NCBI RefSeq assembly: GCF_900537115.1
Contig: NZ_UNRG01000002.1
Span: forward strand, 310,591 to 374,590
Reading direction: 5' to 3'
Length of the DNA stretch: 64,000 nucleotides
Origin: Arthrobacter sp. Alg241-R88
GTDB taxonomy: Bacteria; Actinomycetota; Actinomycetes; Actinomycetales; Micrococcaceae
Position numbers and translations under genes: made by a program
Shown here: positions 35,189 to 44,161 of the stretch, in pieces
How positions within the stretch are numbered: the stretch's first letter is position 1
How the letters are laid out: each line of letters begins with the position of its first letter
The notes under the pieces: model-generated
What the model was told of the DNA's origin: nothing
The model's database searches: none
What the model saw: only the letters and a program-made list of their open reading frames with translations

Positions 35189-36577
35189 GTGACTGATCGA
35201 CCCGATATCTTCACCGTTGGCGAAATGCGTGCGGCCGGGCACGTCCAAAAGGACCTGCGCCACGAGATCCGCGACAACCTGCTCGCCGCGCTCGCCGCCG
35301 GCCGCGATCCGTGGCCCGGGCTGTACGGCTTCAGCAGGACCGTCCTTCCCCAGCTCGAGCGCGCCTTGATAGCAGGCCACGACGTGGTGCTCCTCGGCGA
35401 ACGGGGGCAGGGCAAAACCCGGCTCCTCCGCACACTGGCCGGGCTGCTGGACGAATGGTCACCGGTGATCGAGGACTCGGAACTCAACGAACATCCGTAC
35501 GAGCCAATCACGGAGCACTCCCGCGCCCGCGCCCTCACCGAAGGCGACCGGATGCGCGTGGCATGGCGCCACCGGTCCGAACGGTATGTGGAGAAGCTCG
35601 CCACGCCGGACACCTCCGTTGCCGACCTCATCGGCGACGTCGATCCGATGCGGGTGGCCGAGGGCCGCCGCCTGGGGGACCCGGAAACCATCCACTATGG
35701 CCTGGTCCCGCGCTCCAACCGCGGCATAATCGCCATCAACGAACTGCCGGACCTTGCCGAGCGGATCCAGGTGTCAATGCTGAACGTGATGGAGGAGCGC
35801 GACATCCAGATCCGCGGCTACGTGCTGCGGCTGCCGCTGGACGTGCTCGTCGTCGCATCGGCCAACCCGGAGGATTACACCAACCGCGGCAGGATCATCA
35901 CTCCGCTGAAGGACCGGTTCGGCGCCGAGATCCGGACCCACTACCCGATAGAGCTGGCCGACGAGGTAGCGGTGATCCGGCAGGAGGGGCAGCTGGTGGC
36001 CGATGTCCCGCCCGTCATCCTTGAGATCCTGGCCCGTTACACCCGCGCGCTCCGGCAGTCACCGGCGATCAACCAGACCTCCGGGGTGTCTGCACGGTTC
36101 GCCATCGCCGGTGCGGAAACAGTGGCCGCAGCAGCGCTTCGCCGGGCCAGTGTCCGCGGGGAGGAGGAAGCCGTGGCCCGGATCGTGGACCTTGGCACGG
36201 CGGTGGACGTCCTCACGGGCAAGATCGAATTCGAGTCGGGGGAAGAAGGCCGCGAGCAGGCGGTCCTGGACCACCTCCTGCGCACCGCCACCGCCGAGGC
36301 AGTGCGGGCGCACTATCAAGGCATCGACCTGGGTCCGCTTGTCGCTGCGCTCGACGGCCACAGGACCGTGACCACCGGGGAGCATGTCACGGCGCAGGAA
36401 TTCCTGCAGAACCTGCCGTCCCTCAACGGATCGGGCCTGTACGACGAAATCAGCGGCCGGCTCGGCGCAACCAACGAAGGGCAGCGCGCCGCCGCCATTG
36501 AACTCGCGCTGGAAGGCCTCTACCTCGCCCGGCGGATTTCGAAGGAGTCCGGCGACGAGGAAACCATCTACGGCTAG
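35189..36577 (+). CDS. MoxR/sigma-54-like AAA+ ATPase partner of the VWA protein
   Basis: 462 residues from a GTG start. Walker A LLGERGQGKTR near residues 68-78, Walker B-like IIAINELPDL, sensor VVASANPEDYTN and arginine finger region LKDRFGAEIRTHYPIE. AAA+ ATPases of the MoxR/BchI type act with VWA proteins to remodel or load metal onto targets. The ribosome site AGGAGGGG is 13 nt from this GTG but ideal for another GTG (35181) that reads three codons and stops overlapping the true start, so initiation may be coupled through a mini-ORF. The VWA gene follows after 62 bp. Confidence 0.88.
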   Translation: MTDRPDIFTVGEMRAAGHVQKDLRHEIRDNLLAALAAGRDPWPGLYGFSRTVLPQLERALIAGHDVVLLGERGQGKTRLLRTLAGLLDEWSPVIEDSELNEHPYEPITEHSRARALTEGDRMRVAWRHRSERYVEKLATPDTSVADLIGDVDPMRVAEGRRLGDPETIHYGLVPRSNRGIIAINELPDLAERIQVSMLNVMEERDIQIRGYVLRLPLDVLVVASANPEDYTNRGRIITPLKDRFGAEIRTHYPIELADEVAVIRQEGQLVADVPPVILEILARYTRALRQSPAINQTSGVSARFAIAGAETVAAAALRRASVRGEEEAVARIVDLGTAVDVLTGKIEFESGEEGREQAVLDHLLRTATAEAVRAHYQGIDLGPLVAALDGHRTVTTGEHVTAQEFLQNLPSLNGSGLYDEISGRLGATNEGQRAAAIELALEGLYLARRISKESGDEETIYG

Positions 36578-36639
36578 CAGGAGAACGGCAGCAGCAGGCC
36601 GAAGGCAGCAGGGCGGCCAGGACAGGAACCGGAGGCATC

Positions 36640-38646
36640 ATGGGCATCCACAACCACTCCGCCAGGTACGGCCGGTACACCGGCGGGCCGGACCCGCTCG
36701 CGCCGCCGGTTGACCTGGCGGAGGCACTGGACGCCGTCGCCGAGGACGTCATGGCCGGCTACTCGCCCCGGCACGCCCTGCAGGAGTTCCTGCGGCGCGG
36801 CGGCCGGAACCGGGAAGGCCTCGATGATCTAGCGCGGCGTGTCCAGCAGCGCCGCAGTGAACTCCTGGGCCGGCACCGGCTGGACGGCACCCTCAACGAG
36901 GTCCAGAAGCTGCTTGAGACGGCCGTGCTGGAGGAACGCAAGCAGCTTGCCCGGGACGCCATGATGGACAACACCGATCGGGCCTTCCGGGAGATGCAGC
37001 TGCAGAACCTGCCGAAGTCCACGGCGGCAGCCGTCAACGAACTCGCCTCTTATGACTGGCAGTCCAGTACCGCCCGGGAGGCCTACGAGCAGATCAAGGA
37101 CCTGCTGGGCCGTGAGGTCCTCGACCAGCGGTTCGCCGGGATGAAGCAGGCACTCGAGAACGCCACGGATGAGGACCGGGCGGCGGTGAACAGCATGCTG
37201 CGGGACCTCAACGGGCTGCTGGACAAACACCGGCGCGGCGAAGACACCGAGGCGGACTTCCAGGACTTCATGGCCAGGCATGGTGGGTTCTTTCCGGAGA
37301 ATCCCCAGTCGGTGGAGGAGCTGATTGATGCCCTCGCCAAGCGCGCGGCCGCGGCGCAGCGGCTCCTGCAGTCCATGTCACCCGAGCAGCGCGAGGAGCT
37401 CATGCGGCTCTCGGCCCAGGCTTTCGGCTCGCCGGACCTGATGGCCCAGCTTGATCAGCTCGACTCCAGCCTGCGGGCCCTGCGCCCCGGCGAGGACTGG
37501 TCCGGGTCCGAACGCTTTGACGGCCAGGAGGGCCTGGGCCTGGGTGACGGCACCGGCGTGCTCCAGGACATCGCCGAGCTCGACGGGCTGGCCGAACAGC
37601 TGTCCCAGTCCTACAACGGATCAAACCTCGGTGACCTGGATCTGGATGCCCTCGCCCGCCAGCTTGGCCAGAATGCCGCCGTGACCGCCCGCACCCTCGC
37701 CGAGGTAGAGCGGGCCATGCAGGACGGCGGCTACCTGCGGCGGGGAGCCGACGGCGACCTGCGGCTGTCTCCGCAGGCCATGCGGAGGCTGGGCAAGTCC
37801 CTGTTGCGGGATACCGCCAAACAGCTGTCAGGCCGGCAGGGGCGGCGGGACACGCGGGTGGCCGGCGCCGCCGGGGAGCAGACCGGTTCCAGCCGCCAGT
37901 GGGAGTTCGGGGACGCGGAGCCCTGGGACGTCACGCGCACCCTGACCAACGCGATCAGCCGTACCGCGGCCGACGGCGGGAACCCCACCCGGGGGCTGCA
38001 CCTTACCGCGGCAGACATCGAAATCAGCGAAACGGAGGCCCGCACCCAGGCCGCCGTCGTCCTGCTCGTTGATGTGTCGTTCTCGATGGCCGCCGAGGGG
38101 CGGTGGGTGCCCATGAAGCGGACCGCCCTGGCCCTGCACCACCTCGTCTCCACGCGGTTCCGCGGGGACCGGCTGGAGCTGATCACGTTCGGCCGCTACG
38201 CGCAGGCGATGGACATTGGCGAGCTGACGGCGATGCCGGTCCGTCGGGAACAGGGAACCAACCTGCACCACGGACTGCTGCTCGCCGGGCGGTTCTTCCG
38301 CCGGCACCCGTCCATGCAGCCTGTCCTCCTTGTGGTGACCGATGGCGAACCCACCGCGCATCTGCTGCCGGAGGGCGAGCCCTGGTTCTGCTGGCCTTCG
38401 GACCCGGAAACCATCCGCGTCACGGTGGCAGAGCTCGATCGCCTGGGGCGTGCCGGGGTGCAGGCCACATTTTTCCGGCTCGGCGATGACCCAAGCCTTG
38501 AGCGGTTCGTCCAGCGCATGGTGCGGCGGGTCGGCGGCAGGGTTGTCGCGCCCGACGTCGGGGGCCTCGGGGCCGCCGTCGTGGGGGAGTACCTGCGCGC
38601 GCACTTCAGGGGGCGTGCCTTCGGCGACGCCGACTGGGCGTCCTGA
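36640..38646 (+). CDS. VWA domain protein, partner of the MoxR ATPase
   Basis: 668 residues. The first 450 residues are helical and charged; the C-terminal VWA domain has an intact MIDAS: DVSFSM with Asp478, TNLHHGLLLAG (threonine) and VVTDGEPTAH (aspartate). It binds a divalent metal and, by analogy with MoxR-VWA and BchI-BchD pairs, acts as substrate-binding partner of the upstream ATPase. No membrane segment. The target is unknown. Confidence 0.88.
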   Translation: MGIHNHSARYGRYTGGPDPLAPPVDLAEALDAVAEDVMAGYSPRHALQEFLRRGGRNREGLDDLARRVQQRRSELLGRHRLDGTLNEVQKLLETAVLEERKQLARDAMMDNTDRAFREMQLQNLPKSTAAAVNELASYDWQSSTAREAYEQIKDLLGREVLDQRFAGMKQALENATDEDRAAVNSMLRDLNGLLDKHRRGEDTEADFQDFMARHGGFFPENPQSVEELIDALAKRAAAAQRLLQSMSPEQREELMRLSAQAFGSPDLMAQLDQLDSSLRALRPGEDWSGSERFDGQEGLGLGDGTGVLQDIAELDGLAEQLSQSYNGSNLGDLDLDALARQLGQNAAVTARTLAEVERAMQDGGYLRRGADGDLRLSPQAMRRLGKSLLRDTAKQLSGRQGRRDTRVAGAAGEQTGSSRQWEFGDAEPWDVTRTLTNAISRTAADGGNPTRGLHLTAADIEISETEARTQAAVVLLVDVSFSMAAEGRWVPMKRTALALHHLVSTRFRGDRLELITFGRYAQAMDIGELTAMPVRREQGTNLHHGLLLAGRFFRRHPSMQPVLLVVTDGEPTAHLLPEGEPWFCWPSDPETIRVTVAELDRLGRAGVQATFFRLGDDPSLERFVQRMVRRVGGRVVAPDVGGLGAAVVGEYLRAHFRGRAFGDADWAS

Positions 38647-38679
38647 ATATCCTGATCGGGGATGCTGTTCAACGACTGT

Positions 38680-39462
38680 TCAGGAAAGAGCCTGCCCCGG
38701 CAACGTGAGGATTTCCGCACCGTCGTCGGTGATGGCGATCGTGTGCTCACTGTGGGCCGTCCGGCACCCTGTTGCGCTCCGGAGCGTCCAGCCGTCGGGA
38801 TCGGTGATGAGTTCGGCGGTGTCCGCCATGACCCAAGGCTCCAATGCCAGCAGCAGCCCGGGCCGCAGCGTATATCCACGGCCTGGACGTCCGGTGTTTG
38901 GCACGTGCGGGTCCTGGTGCATTGTTGATCCGATCCCATGGCCGCCGAACTGGGTGTTGACCGGGTAGCCCGCCTCGCTGAGGACGGAGCCGATGGCGTG
39001 GGAGATGTCACCGATGCGGGCTCCGGGGCCTGCGGCGGCTATACCTGCATACAGCGCGCGTTCGGTCGCATCGATCATCGCCACGCTCTCCAGGGGCTTC
39101 GAGCCGCCAATGATGAAGCTGATGGCTGAGTCTGCAGCTACTCCGCCTTGGGAGACGGCGAGGTCGAGCGTCAGCAGGTCGCCGTCCGCCAGCGTGTAAT
39201 CGTGCGGCAGTCCGTGGAGCACGGCGTCGTTGACGGCGGTGCAGATGTAGTGGCCGAATGGCCCGCGCCCGAAGGACGGCTCGTAGTCCACGTAGCAGGA
39301 CTGCGCTCCAGCCCCGACGATCATGGCCTTTGCCCACCGGTCGATGTCCAGGAGGTTGGTGCCCACCGCGCTGCGGGCCTTCAGCGTCTGCAGTATGTGG
39401 GCGACCAAGGCACCGGCCTCCTTTGCCCGGCCCAGCTCGGCGGAGTTCAGGATCTCAATCAT
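38680..39462 (-). CDS. map: methionine aminopeptidase, type I
   Basis: 260 residues. Type I MetAP layout: GHYICTAVNDAVLHGLP (substrate His), LTLDLAVSQGGVAADSA (metal Asp pair), QFGGHGIGSTMHQDPHV (metal His), LALEPWVM (metal Glu) and SEHTIAITDDGAEILT (last metal Glu). Removes the initiator Met from nascent proteins. No Zn-finger N-terminal extension. GGGAAAGG precedes the ATG. This is probably an accessory map copy, since the main one usually lies in the ribosomal protein operon. Confidence 0.95.
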   Translation of the reverse strand: MIEILNSAELGRAKEAGALVAHILQTLKARSAVGTNLLDIDRWAKAMIVGAGAQSCYVDYEPSFGRGPFGHYICTAVNDAVLHGLPHDYTLADGDLLTLDLAVSQGGVAADSAISFIIGGSKPLESVAMIDATERALYAGIAAAGPGARIGDISHAIGSVLSEAGYPVNTQFGGHGIGSTMHQDPHVPNTGRPGRGYTLRPGLLLALEPWVMADTAELITDPDGWTLRSATGCRTAHSEHTIAITDDGAEILTLPGQALS

Positions 39463-39531
39463 GCGGCACCTTTCCCACGCGCTAATAGCTGTCCCGCCAT
39501 TATCCTTAATCCGGAGTTGCTCCGCGGAGTC

Positions 39532-40815
39532 TCAGGGGTGCGTCTCCTCGGCCGGCCCCTTATCCGGTTGCTCCGTTGACGCATTGGCTTCGTCCGCTGC
39601 GGCGCCCTGCCGCCGGCTGGCAACGAGGAACGGAACCGCAAGGCTTTGGAAGATTCCGGCCAGGGCCAGCGACATGGGATAGCCGTACAGGTCGGCGCTC
39701 CTGCCGAGCACCGGCTGCACCACAACTCCGCCGCTGGATCCCATCAGCGAATCAAAGCTCAGCACGGTGGCCCGCTGCTTGGACGGAATCATGTCATTCA
39801 CATACGCCTGCCGTACGGGCATGGCGGCGGAATCGATCACTGCCCACAGCGTCAACAGCACCAGGGCAACCCAGAAAACGCGGGCAAACCCGAGCACCAG
39901 GAGAATCACAGCACTGATGCTGCCACTCAGGATCAACACGGAGGTGCGTTTGCGGAAGAGGCGCCGGACATAGGGCGCGAGCCAGCCGCCCACCACCTCC
40001 GCGCCGGCCACAATGGCCGCTGCAAGGCCCGCAACAGAATAGGCGCGGGGATCGCCAAAAAGCTCCAGCAGGTACGGCTGCAGGGCATAAAAGACATAGA
40101 TTCCGACGCCGGCACTGAAGGGGGCGGCCAGCATCACGTACCGTACGGGCGGGATTTTCAGGCCGTTCTCGATTGAGGCGGACAGCACGGCCCGCGTTGC
40201 GCGCAGTGGGTGCGTCGAGCGCTCCGGGGTGAACCCGACATCGTGCATCAGTCCAAAGGCGACCGCGAACATAGCCAGCAGCACGCCCACCCGCACCAGG
40301 AAGGGCACACCGAGGTCCGTTGCCTGGGCGATCACGCCACCGGCCACCGAACCGGCGAGCATCGCCACGCCCGAGACCATCTGCCCGCGCCCGAACACCG
40401 CCTCCAGCCCTCCTTCATAGCCGGAGTAACGCAGCGCATCAACAAGCCAGGCCTCAACCGCACCGGAGAAGAAGGTGAAGCCCAAGCCAAGCAACACGGA
40501 CACGACTGCCCACCAGGCGAACGGGGCGGAGAACTGCCACAGCAGGTAGTAGAGGTACGTGGACCCGGCAAGGGTCACGGTGCCAAGCAGGAACGACGCC
40601 CGGCGGCCCCAGCTGTCCGCGACCACGCCGGTGGGAACCTCGAAAATTACCATTCCGACCGTGAAGAAGGCGTTGGCGGCGAAGGCCTCGAAATTGCTGA
40701 GGCCCGCGTCCAGCAGGAACAGCGTGTTGACGCCCCAAATGAACGAAGCCGCAAGCGTATTGCCCAGCGTCAACGTCAGGTAGATGCGCTGGATCCTTCG
40801 GGCTGCGGCGTTCAT
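39532..40815 (-). CDS. MFS transporter
   Basis: 427 residues from MNAAARRIQ; an in-frame GTG at 40851 would add 12 residues. Twelve hydrophobic helices with MFS-type loops (GVVADSWGRRASFLLGT between helices 2 and 3; RQAYVNDMIPSKQRATVL between helices 10 and 11). Resembles proton-coupled drug or metabolite exporters; cargo unknown. It faces away from map in a same-strand run with a 69-bp gap. Confidence 0.9.
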   Translation of the reverse strand: MNAAARRIQRIYLTLTLGNTLAASFIWGVNTLFLLDAGLSNFEAFAANAFFTVGMVIFEVPTGVVADSWGRRASFLLGTVTLAGSTYLYYLLWQFSAPFAWWAVVSVLLGLGFTFFSGAVEAWLVDALRYSGYEGGLEAVFGRGQMVSGVAMLAGSVAGGVIAQATDLGVPFLVRVGVLLAMFAVAFGLMHDVGFTPERSTHPLRATRAVLSASIENGLKIPPVRYVMLAAPFSAGVGIYVFYALQPYLLELFGDPRAYSVAGLAAAIVAGAEVVGGWLAPYVRRLFRKRTSVLILSGSISAVILLVLGFARVFWVALVLLTLWAVIDSAAMPVRQAYVNDMIPSKQRATVLSFDSLMGSSGGVVVQPVLGRSADLYGYPMSLALAGIFQSLAVPFLVASRRQGAAADEANASTEQPDKGPAEETHP

Positions 40816-40974
40816 CGGTTCGCTGGCCCGGCCCCTCCGTGCAAGGAACACGAGGCCATTCTCACCCCGTGCAGGCTCCCGGTGCCAGAGCCCCCAACAA
40901 ACCGATCCACGGCAGTGGCCGGAGAGGCCTGGAACAGCTCAGCGCATCGGCCAGCTTTGCTGCCGACCGTCGCC

Positions 40975-41649
40975 TCAGCCCGTGGTGCCAGTATCGTCGT
41001 GTGCGGATCCGACGGGTTTGGATTCCGGTGACCCGCGCTGGCGGAGGTAGATCGACAGGACAACCATGGACCCCACGGCCAGGAACTCCGACTGCCAGTT
41101 TTGCAGGGTCCGGTTCCAGAAGTCTGGAGAAGCGACGTACTCGAGCCACGGGATGGGATCCTGGAAGTTCCGCAGCTGCTCTTCGTTATAGGCCGCGTGT
41201 CCGGTCAGCGACTGGACGAGCCAGGACATGACGAAGATCAGTCCCATGGTGGCCGCGAGCGAGTTTGAGAATACCGTCAGGCGCCAGCCGCGGACTCTTG
41301 CCCAGGCAGGGGATTTAGCGTTGGCATGCTCGCCGACCAGTTGTTCTTCATCGGATTCAACCCCCTCCTTGCCCAACTCCTTGGACTCCGGCGACCCCTT
41401 TTGGACCAGCCAGATCGTGGCCACGATGTAGAGCAGGAACTGAAGGTACTCTGACTGCCAGTTCTCCGATACGTCCACCGCGAAGCTTGAAGAGGTCAGG
41501 TATTGCGCGAAGCTGATCTCGTCCAGCCCGGCGGCGAGTTGCTCGTCATTGAAGACAGCCTGCCCCGTGATGGCCTGCCCCACGACCGCGAGCAGGAAAA
41601 TTGCTCCGAAGAAGAGACTCAGTCCATTGTTTTTCAACCCGTTTTTCAC
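40975..41649 (-). CDS. DUF6766-like membrane protein with internal duplication
   Basis: 224 residues from a GTG start with AAGGA seven nt upstream. Four predicted membrane helices in two related halves: each half has a helix ending in QxxTGxAxxNEEQL-type sequence, then a block NWQSEYLQFLLYIVATIWL or NWQSEFLAVGSMVVLSIYL and RQRGSPESKPVG or VQKGSPESKELG. So the protein arose by tandem duplication of a two-helix unit. Function unknown. Third gene of an operon with a lipoprotein and a 27-residue peptide. Confidence 0.8.
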   Translation of the reverse strand: MKNGLKNNGLSLFFGAIFLLAVVGQAITGQAVFNDEQLAAGLDEISFAQYLTSSSFAVDVSENWQSEYLQFLLYIVATIWLVQKGSPESKELGKEGVESDEEQLVGEHANAKSPAWARVRGWRLTVFSNSLAATMGLIFVMSWLVQSLTGHAAYNEEQLRNFQDPIPWLEYVASPDFWNRTLQNWQSEFLAVGSMVVLSIYLRQRGSPESKPVGSAHDDTGTTG

Positions 41650-41659
41650 ATCAGGATCC

Positions 41660-41743
41660 TTATCCGCGGACCACCCCGACGAACGCCATGTACGCCAGCC
41701 CGCCGAAGATGAGGATCAGGTAGAGAAGGAAGGACCACCGCAT
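41660..41743 (-). CDS. 27-residue single-helix membrane peptide
   Basis: The minus strand encodes a 27-residue peptide beginning MRWSFLLYLILIFGGLAYMA and ending in RG. Nearly all of it is one membrane helix. AGGAGG lies 9 nt before the ATG, overlapping the stop codon region of the lipoprotein gene. The stop is 10 bp before the DUF6766 start. The operon position and strong ribosome site support it as a real gene; no function is known. Confidence 0.7.
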   Translation of the reverse strand: MRWSFLLYLILIFGGLAYMAFVGVVRG

Positions 41744-41745
41744 TC

Positions 41746-42180
41746 TTACTTGCCTCCTACTTCGCATAAGTATGGGGAATCTCCCCGGGGGCTGCATCCC
41801 GCCGCTGTGACTCGCCAAGCCGAGCCGGAGGAGGCCATAAAAACCACATCGCCATCGAATTCCACCAGAGCCTCCCGCCCGTATGCTTCGGTCTTCAGAA
41901 GCGTCCCTGCTGTGGGTAGCTGCAAGGATTCCAGGCCGGATTCGCAGGTGCCGCCGTTCGGCTCTGCGACCTGCTGGCGCGTATCGGGCTGCAGCAATCC
42001 ACATGCTGTGGACCAGTCAGAGGACCTTACGGCCTCGTGGAAGTCCTGTGCCGTTGACGACGCACCCGTAGCATCCGGAGCGCAACCGGTAACGGCGGCC
42101 ATAACAAGCAAGCAGGCGACGGCTGGCAGCGGCCTGCGGAGCCCTTCGACACTGAACCTGGACGGAGCCCTTGCCTTCAC
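41746..42180 (-). CDS. small lipoprotein of unknown function
   Basis: 144 residues from a GTG start with AAGGAGGG. Lipoprotein signal with lipobox AVTGC, then about 110 residues with three further cysteines (ACGLL, TCESG, AAGCSPRG) and SSTAQDFHEAVRSSDWSTAC, a shape seen in DUF4878/NTF2-like lipoproteins. It is first in the operon with the 27-residue membrane peptide (2-bp gap) and DUF6766 protein. All three act at the membrane. Confidence 0.8.
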   Translation of the reverse strand: MKARAPSRFSVEGLRRPLPAVACLLVMAAVTGCAPDATGASSTAQDFHEAVRSSDWSTACGLLQPDTRQQVAEPNGGTCESGLESLQLPTAGTLLKTEAYGREALVEFDGDVVFMASSGSAWRVTAAGCSPRGDSPYLCEVGGK

Positions 42181-42305
42181 GTACCCTCCTTCGGACGTCA
42201 CTGCTGTGATGAACTTACTGCAGAATCGAAGGATGGGAACAGCACCCGCCCAGCGGCAGGACGCACAACTCCCACGAGGAGTCCGTTCCGTGTCAGGATC
42301 AAGGT

Positions 42306-43250
42306 ATGCCTGACCGCCTGATGCTGCTGGACACTGCCTCGCTGTACTTCCGCGCCTTTTACGGCCTGCCCGATTCCATCCGCCGCGCGGACGGGACGCC
42401 GGTCAATGCCGTCAGGGGTCTGCTGGACATGATCGCCAGGCTGACCACGGACTACGGGGCCACCCATCTCATCGCGTGCTGGGATGACGACTGGCGGCCT
42501 CAATGGCGTGTGGACCTCCTCCCCACCTACAAGTCGCACCGCGTCGCGGAGGCGATGGCGGATGCCCCTGACGTGGAGGTCGTGCCGGACGCCCTCGAGG
42601 CGCAGCTTCCCATGATCCGCCGGGCGCTTGGCCTGGCGGGAATCGCCATTGTCGGTGCCGCTGACCACGAGGCCGACGACGTTGTGGGCACCTACGCCAG
42701 CCATGCCGACCTCCCTGTCGACGTCGTCACCGGGGACCGCGATCTCTTCCAGGTCTGCGATGACGCCCGCCAGGTCAGGGTGATCTACACCGCGCGCGGC
42801 ATGAAAAACCTCGATGTCATGACCGAAGCGGCGGTGGTGGGCAAGTACCGGGTGCTGCCCCAGCAGTACGCGGATTACGCCACCCTTCGCGGCGACGCGT
42901 CGGACGGCCTGCCCGGTGTGGCCGGGATCGGGGAAAAGACAGCAGCGTCCCTGCTCCTGAAGTACGGCACCCTGGAAAACCTCCTTGAGGCAGCGGCGGA
43001 CCCGGACAGCGGCCTGTCGTCACCTGTCCGGGCCAAGCTGGAAGCCGCCGCCGATTACCTGGTGGCCGCTCCCGCCGTCGTACGGCTTGTGCGGGACCTC
43101 GACCTGCCCTCCCTCGAGGAAGCCGGCGCGCGGCTCCGCCCCGTCACCGGCGGGGCGCGCGCCGAACTCGAAAGCGTCGCCACCGAATGGAACCTTGGCG
43201 GGTCCGTCAGGCGGCTTCTCGACGCGCTGGACCGTCCCCGGGCAGGCTGA
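42306..43250 (+). CDS. standalone 5'-3' exonuclease
   Basis: 314 residues. PolA-type 5' nuclease domain only: LMLLDTASLYFRAFYGLP, ACWDDDWRPQWR, GAADHEADDVVGTYA, VVTGDRDLFQVCDD, and the helix-hairpin-helix GDASDGLPGVAGIGEKTAAS. Flap endonuclease acting in replication and repair, probably removing RNA primers alongside polA (whose gene starts at the far end of this window). AAGG just upstream of the ATG. Confidence 0.93.
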   Translation: MPDRLMLLDTASLYFRAFYGLPDSIRRADGTPVNAVRGLLDMIARLTTDYGATHLIACWDDDWRPQWRVDLLPTYKSHRVAEAMADAPDVEVVPDALEAQLPMIRRALGLAGIAIVGAADHEADDVVGTYASHADLPVDVVTGDRDLFQVCDDARQVRVIYTARGMKNLDVMTEAAVVGKYRVLPQQYADYATLRGDASDGLPGVAGIGEKTAASLLLKYGTLENLLEAAADPDSGLSSPVRAKLEAAADYLVAAPAVVRLVRDLDLPSLEEAGARLRPVTGGARAELESVATEWNLGGSVRRLLDALDRPRAG

Positions 43251-43401
43251 CACCTGGCGGGCAGCCCCCTTGGTCCGGAAGCAGCGGCGAAACTGCCTAT
43301 TTCTTGAGCAAAAGTGACATGGTGGGCTGCCTTCGCTGCCGATAGGGTGGCTGCAGTGGTTCAAGCAGCCGGACCTCTCAATTGGGGGATTGGAGTTGCT
43401 C

Positions 43402-43587
43402 ATGGCCGATGGCCCGGACAAGCGCGGCAGAACCAAAAGGGACCGGAAGAAAAGCGGTCCGGACGACGCAGGCGAGGCAGAGGATGCCGAACAACAGGCG
43501 GACGCCCCCGCTGCCGCCCCCGAGGTGGAACCCCGCAGCCCACGCCTCTACGGCTACGACCCTGACTCTTGGCCCGAGCAGCGATAG
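43402..43587 (+). CDS. small charged protein of unknown function
   Basis: 61 residues from ATG with GGAG six nt upstream. N-terminal basic stretch (KRGRTKRDRKKS), an acidic alanine/glutamate middle and RLYGYDPDSWPEQR at the C-terminus. Predicted disordered. A TAGGGT-type -10 box lies about 60 bp upstream. It could be a conserved small actinobacterial protein, but I do not recognise it. Confidence 0.6.
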   Translation: MADGPDKRGRTKRDRKKSGPDDAGEAEDAEQQADAPAAAPEVEPRSPRLYGYDPDSWPEQR

Positions 43588-43704
43588 TGCTGTCTTCCAG
43601 ACGGAGGTTCCCGGCCGGCACCGGCAGCAGACAAGCAAACCAGGGCATGGCTAAGCTTGGTGTGTCCGGACGTTCAGCCTGCTGACGAAAGCGCGGTGAG
43701 TGCA

Positions 43705-44130
43705 ATGCCGAAGACGGGAAAGAACGACCACGCCCGCAAGGACGAGCTTCCTTCGACCCTTCAGCGCTCGGACCAGAAAGCGCAGGACACGTTTGCCAAA
43801 ACCTACGATTCCGCCATGGCGTCGTATGACAATGACGAAAGCCGCGCCGCCCGGGCCGCCTACGCATCACTGAAGCACAGTTACGAAAAGGTGGGGGACC
43901 ACTGGGAGCCGAAAGAGAAACGCGGGCCCTCAGACAAACGGGCCGAAAAGGGAGCCGGGGCAGCCGAACCCACGGCCGGCGGCGTGGACGCCAACGCCTC
44001 CAAAAAACACCTGCTGGAGCGCGCCCGGGAACTGGATATCCCCGGCCGCTCGACAATGGATAAGGACGAACTCGTCAAGGCGCTGCAAAAGGCTAACGAA
44101 GCCGCCACCCGCAAGGCACGCGAAAAGTAA
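43705..44130 (+). CDS. ChaB-family protein with C-terminal Rho-N-like domain
   Basis: 141 residues. The N-terminal half has the ChaB layout (LPSTLQRSDQKAQDTFAKTY, RAAYASLKHSYEKVGDHW). The C-terminal half is a short helical SAP/Rho-N-like motif (KKHLLERARELDIPGRSTMD, ELVKALQKAN) that usually binds nucleic acids. Function unknown. Start ATG 43705; an in-frame GTG at 43696 is also possible. 31 bp before the EF-G2 gene. Confidence 0.78.
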   Translation: MPKTGKNDHARKDELPSTLQRSDQKAQDTFAKTYDSAMASYDNDESRAARAAYASLKHSYEKVGDHWEPKEKRGPSDKRAEKGAGAAEPTAGGVDANASKKHLLERARELDIPGRSTMDKDELVKALQKANEAATRKAREK

Positions 44131-44161
44131 AACAACCAGGCAAAGACGCCAGGAGGTTCGG

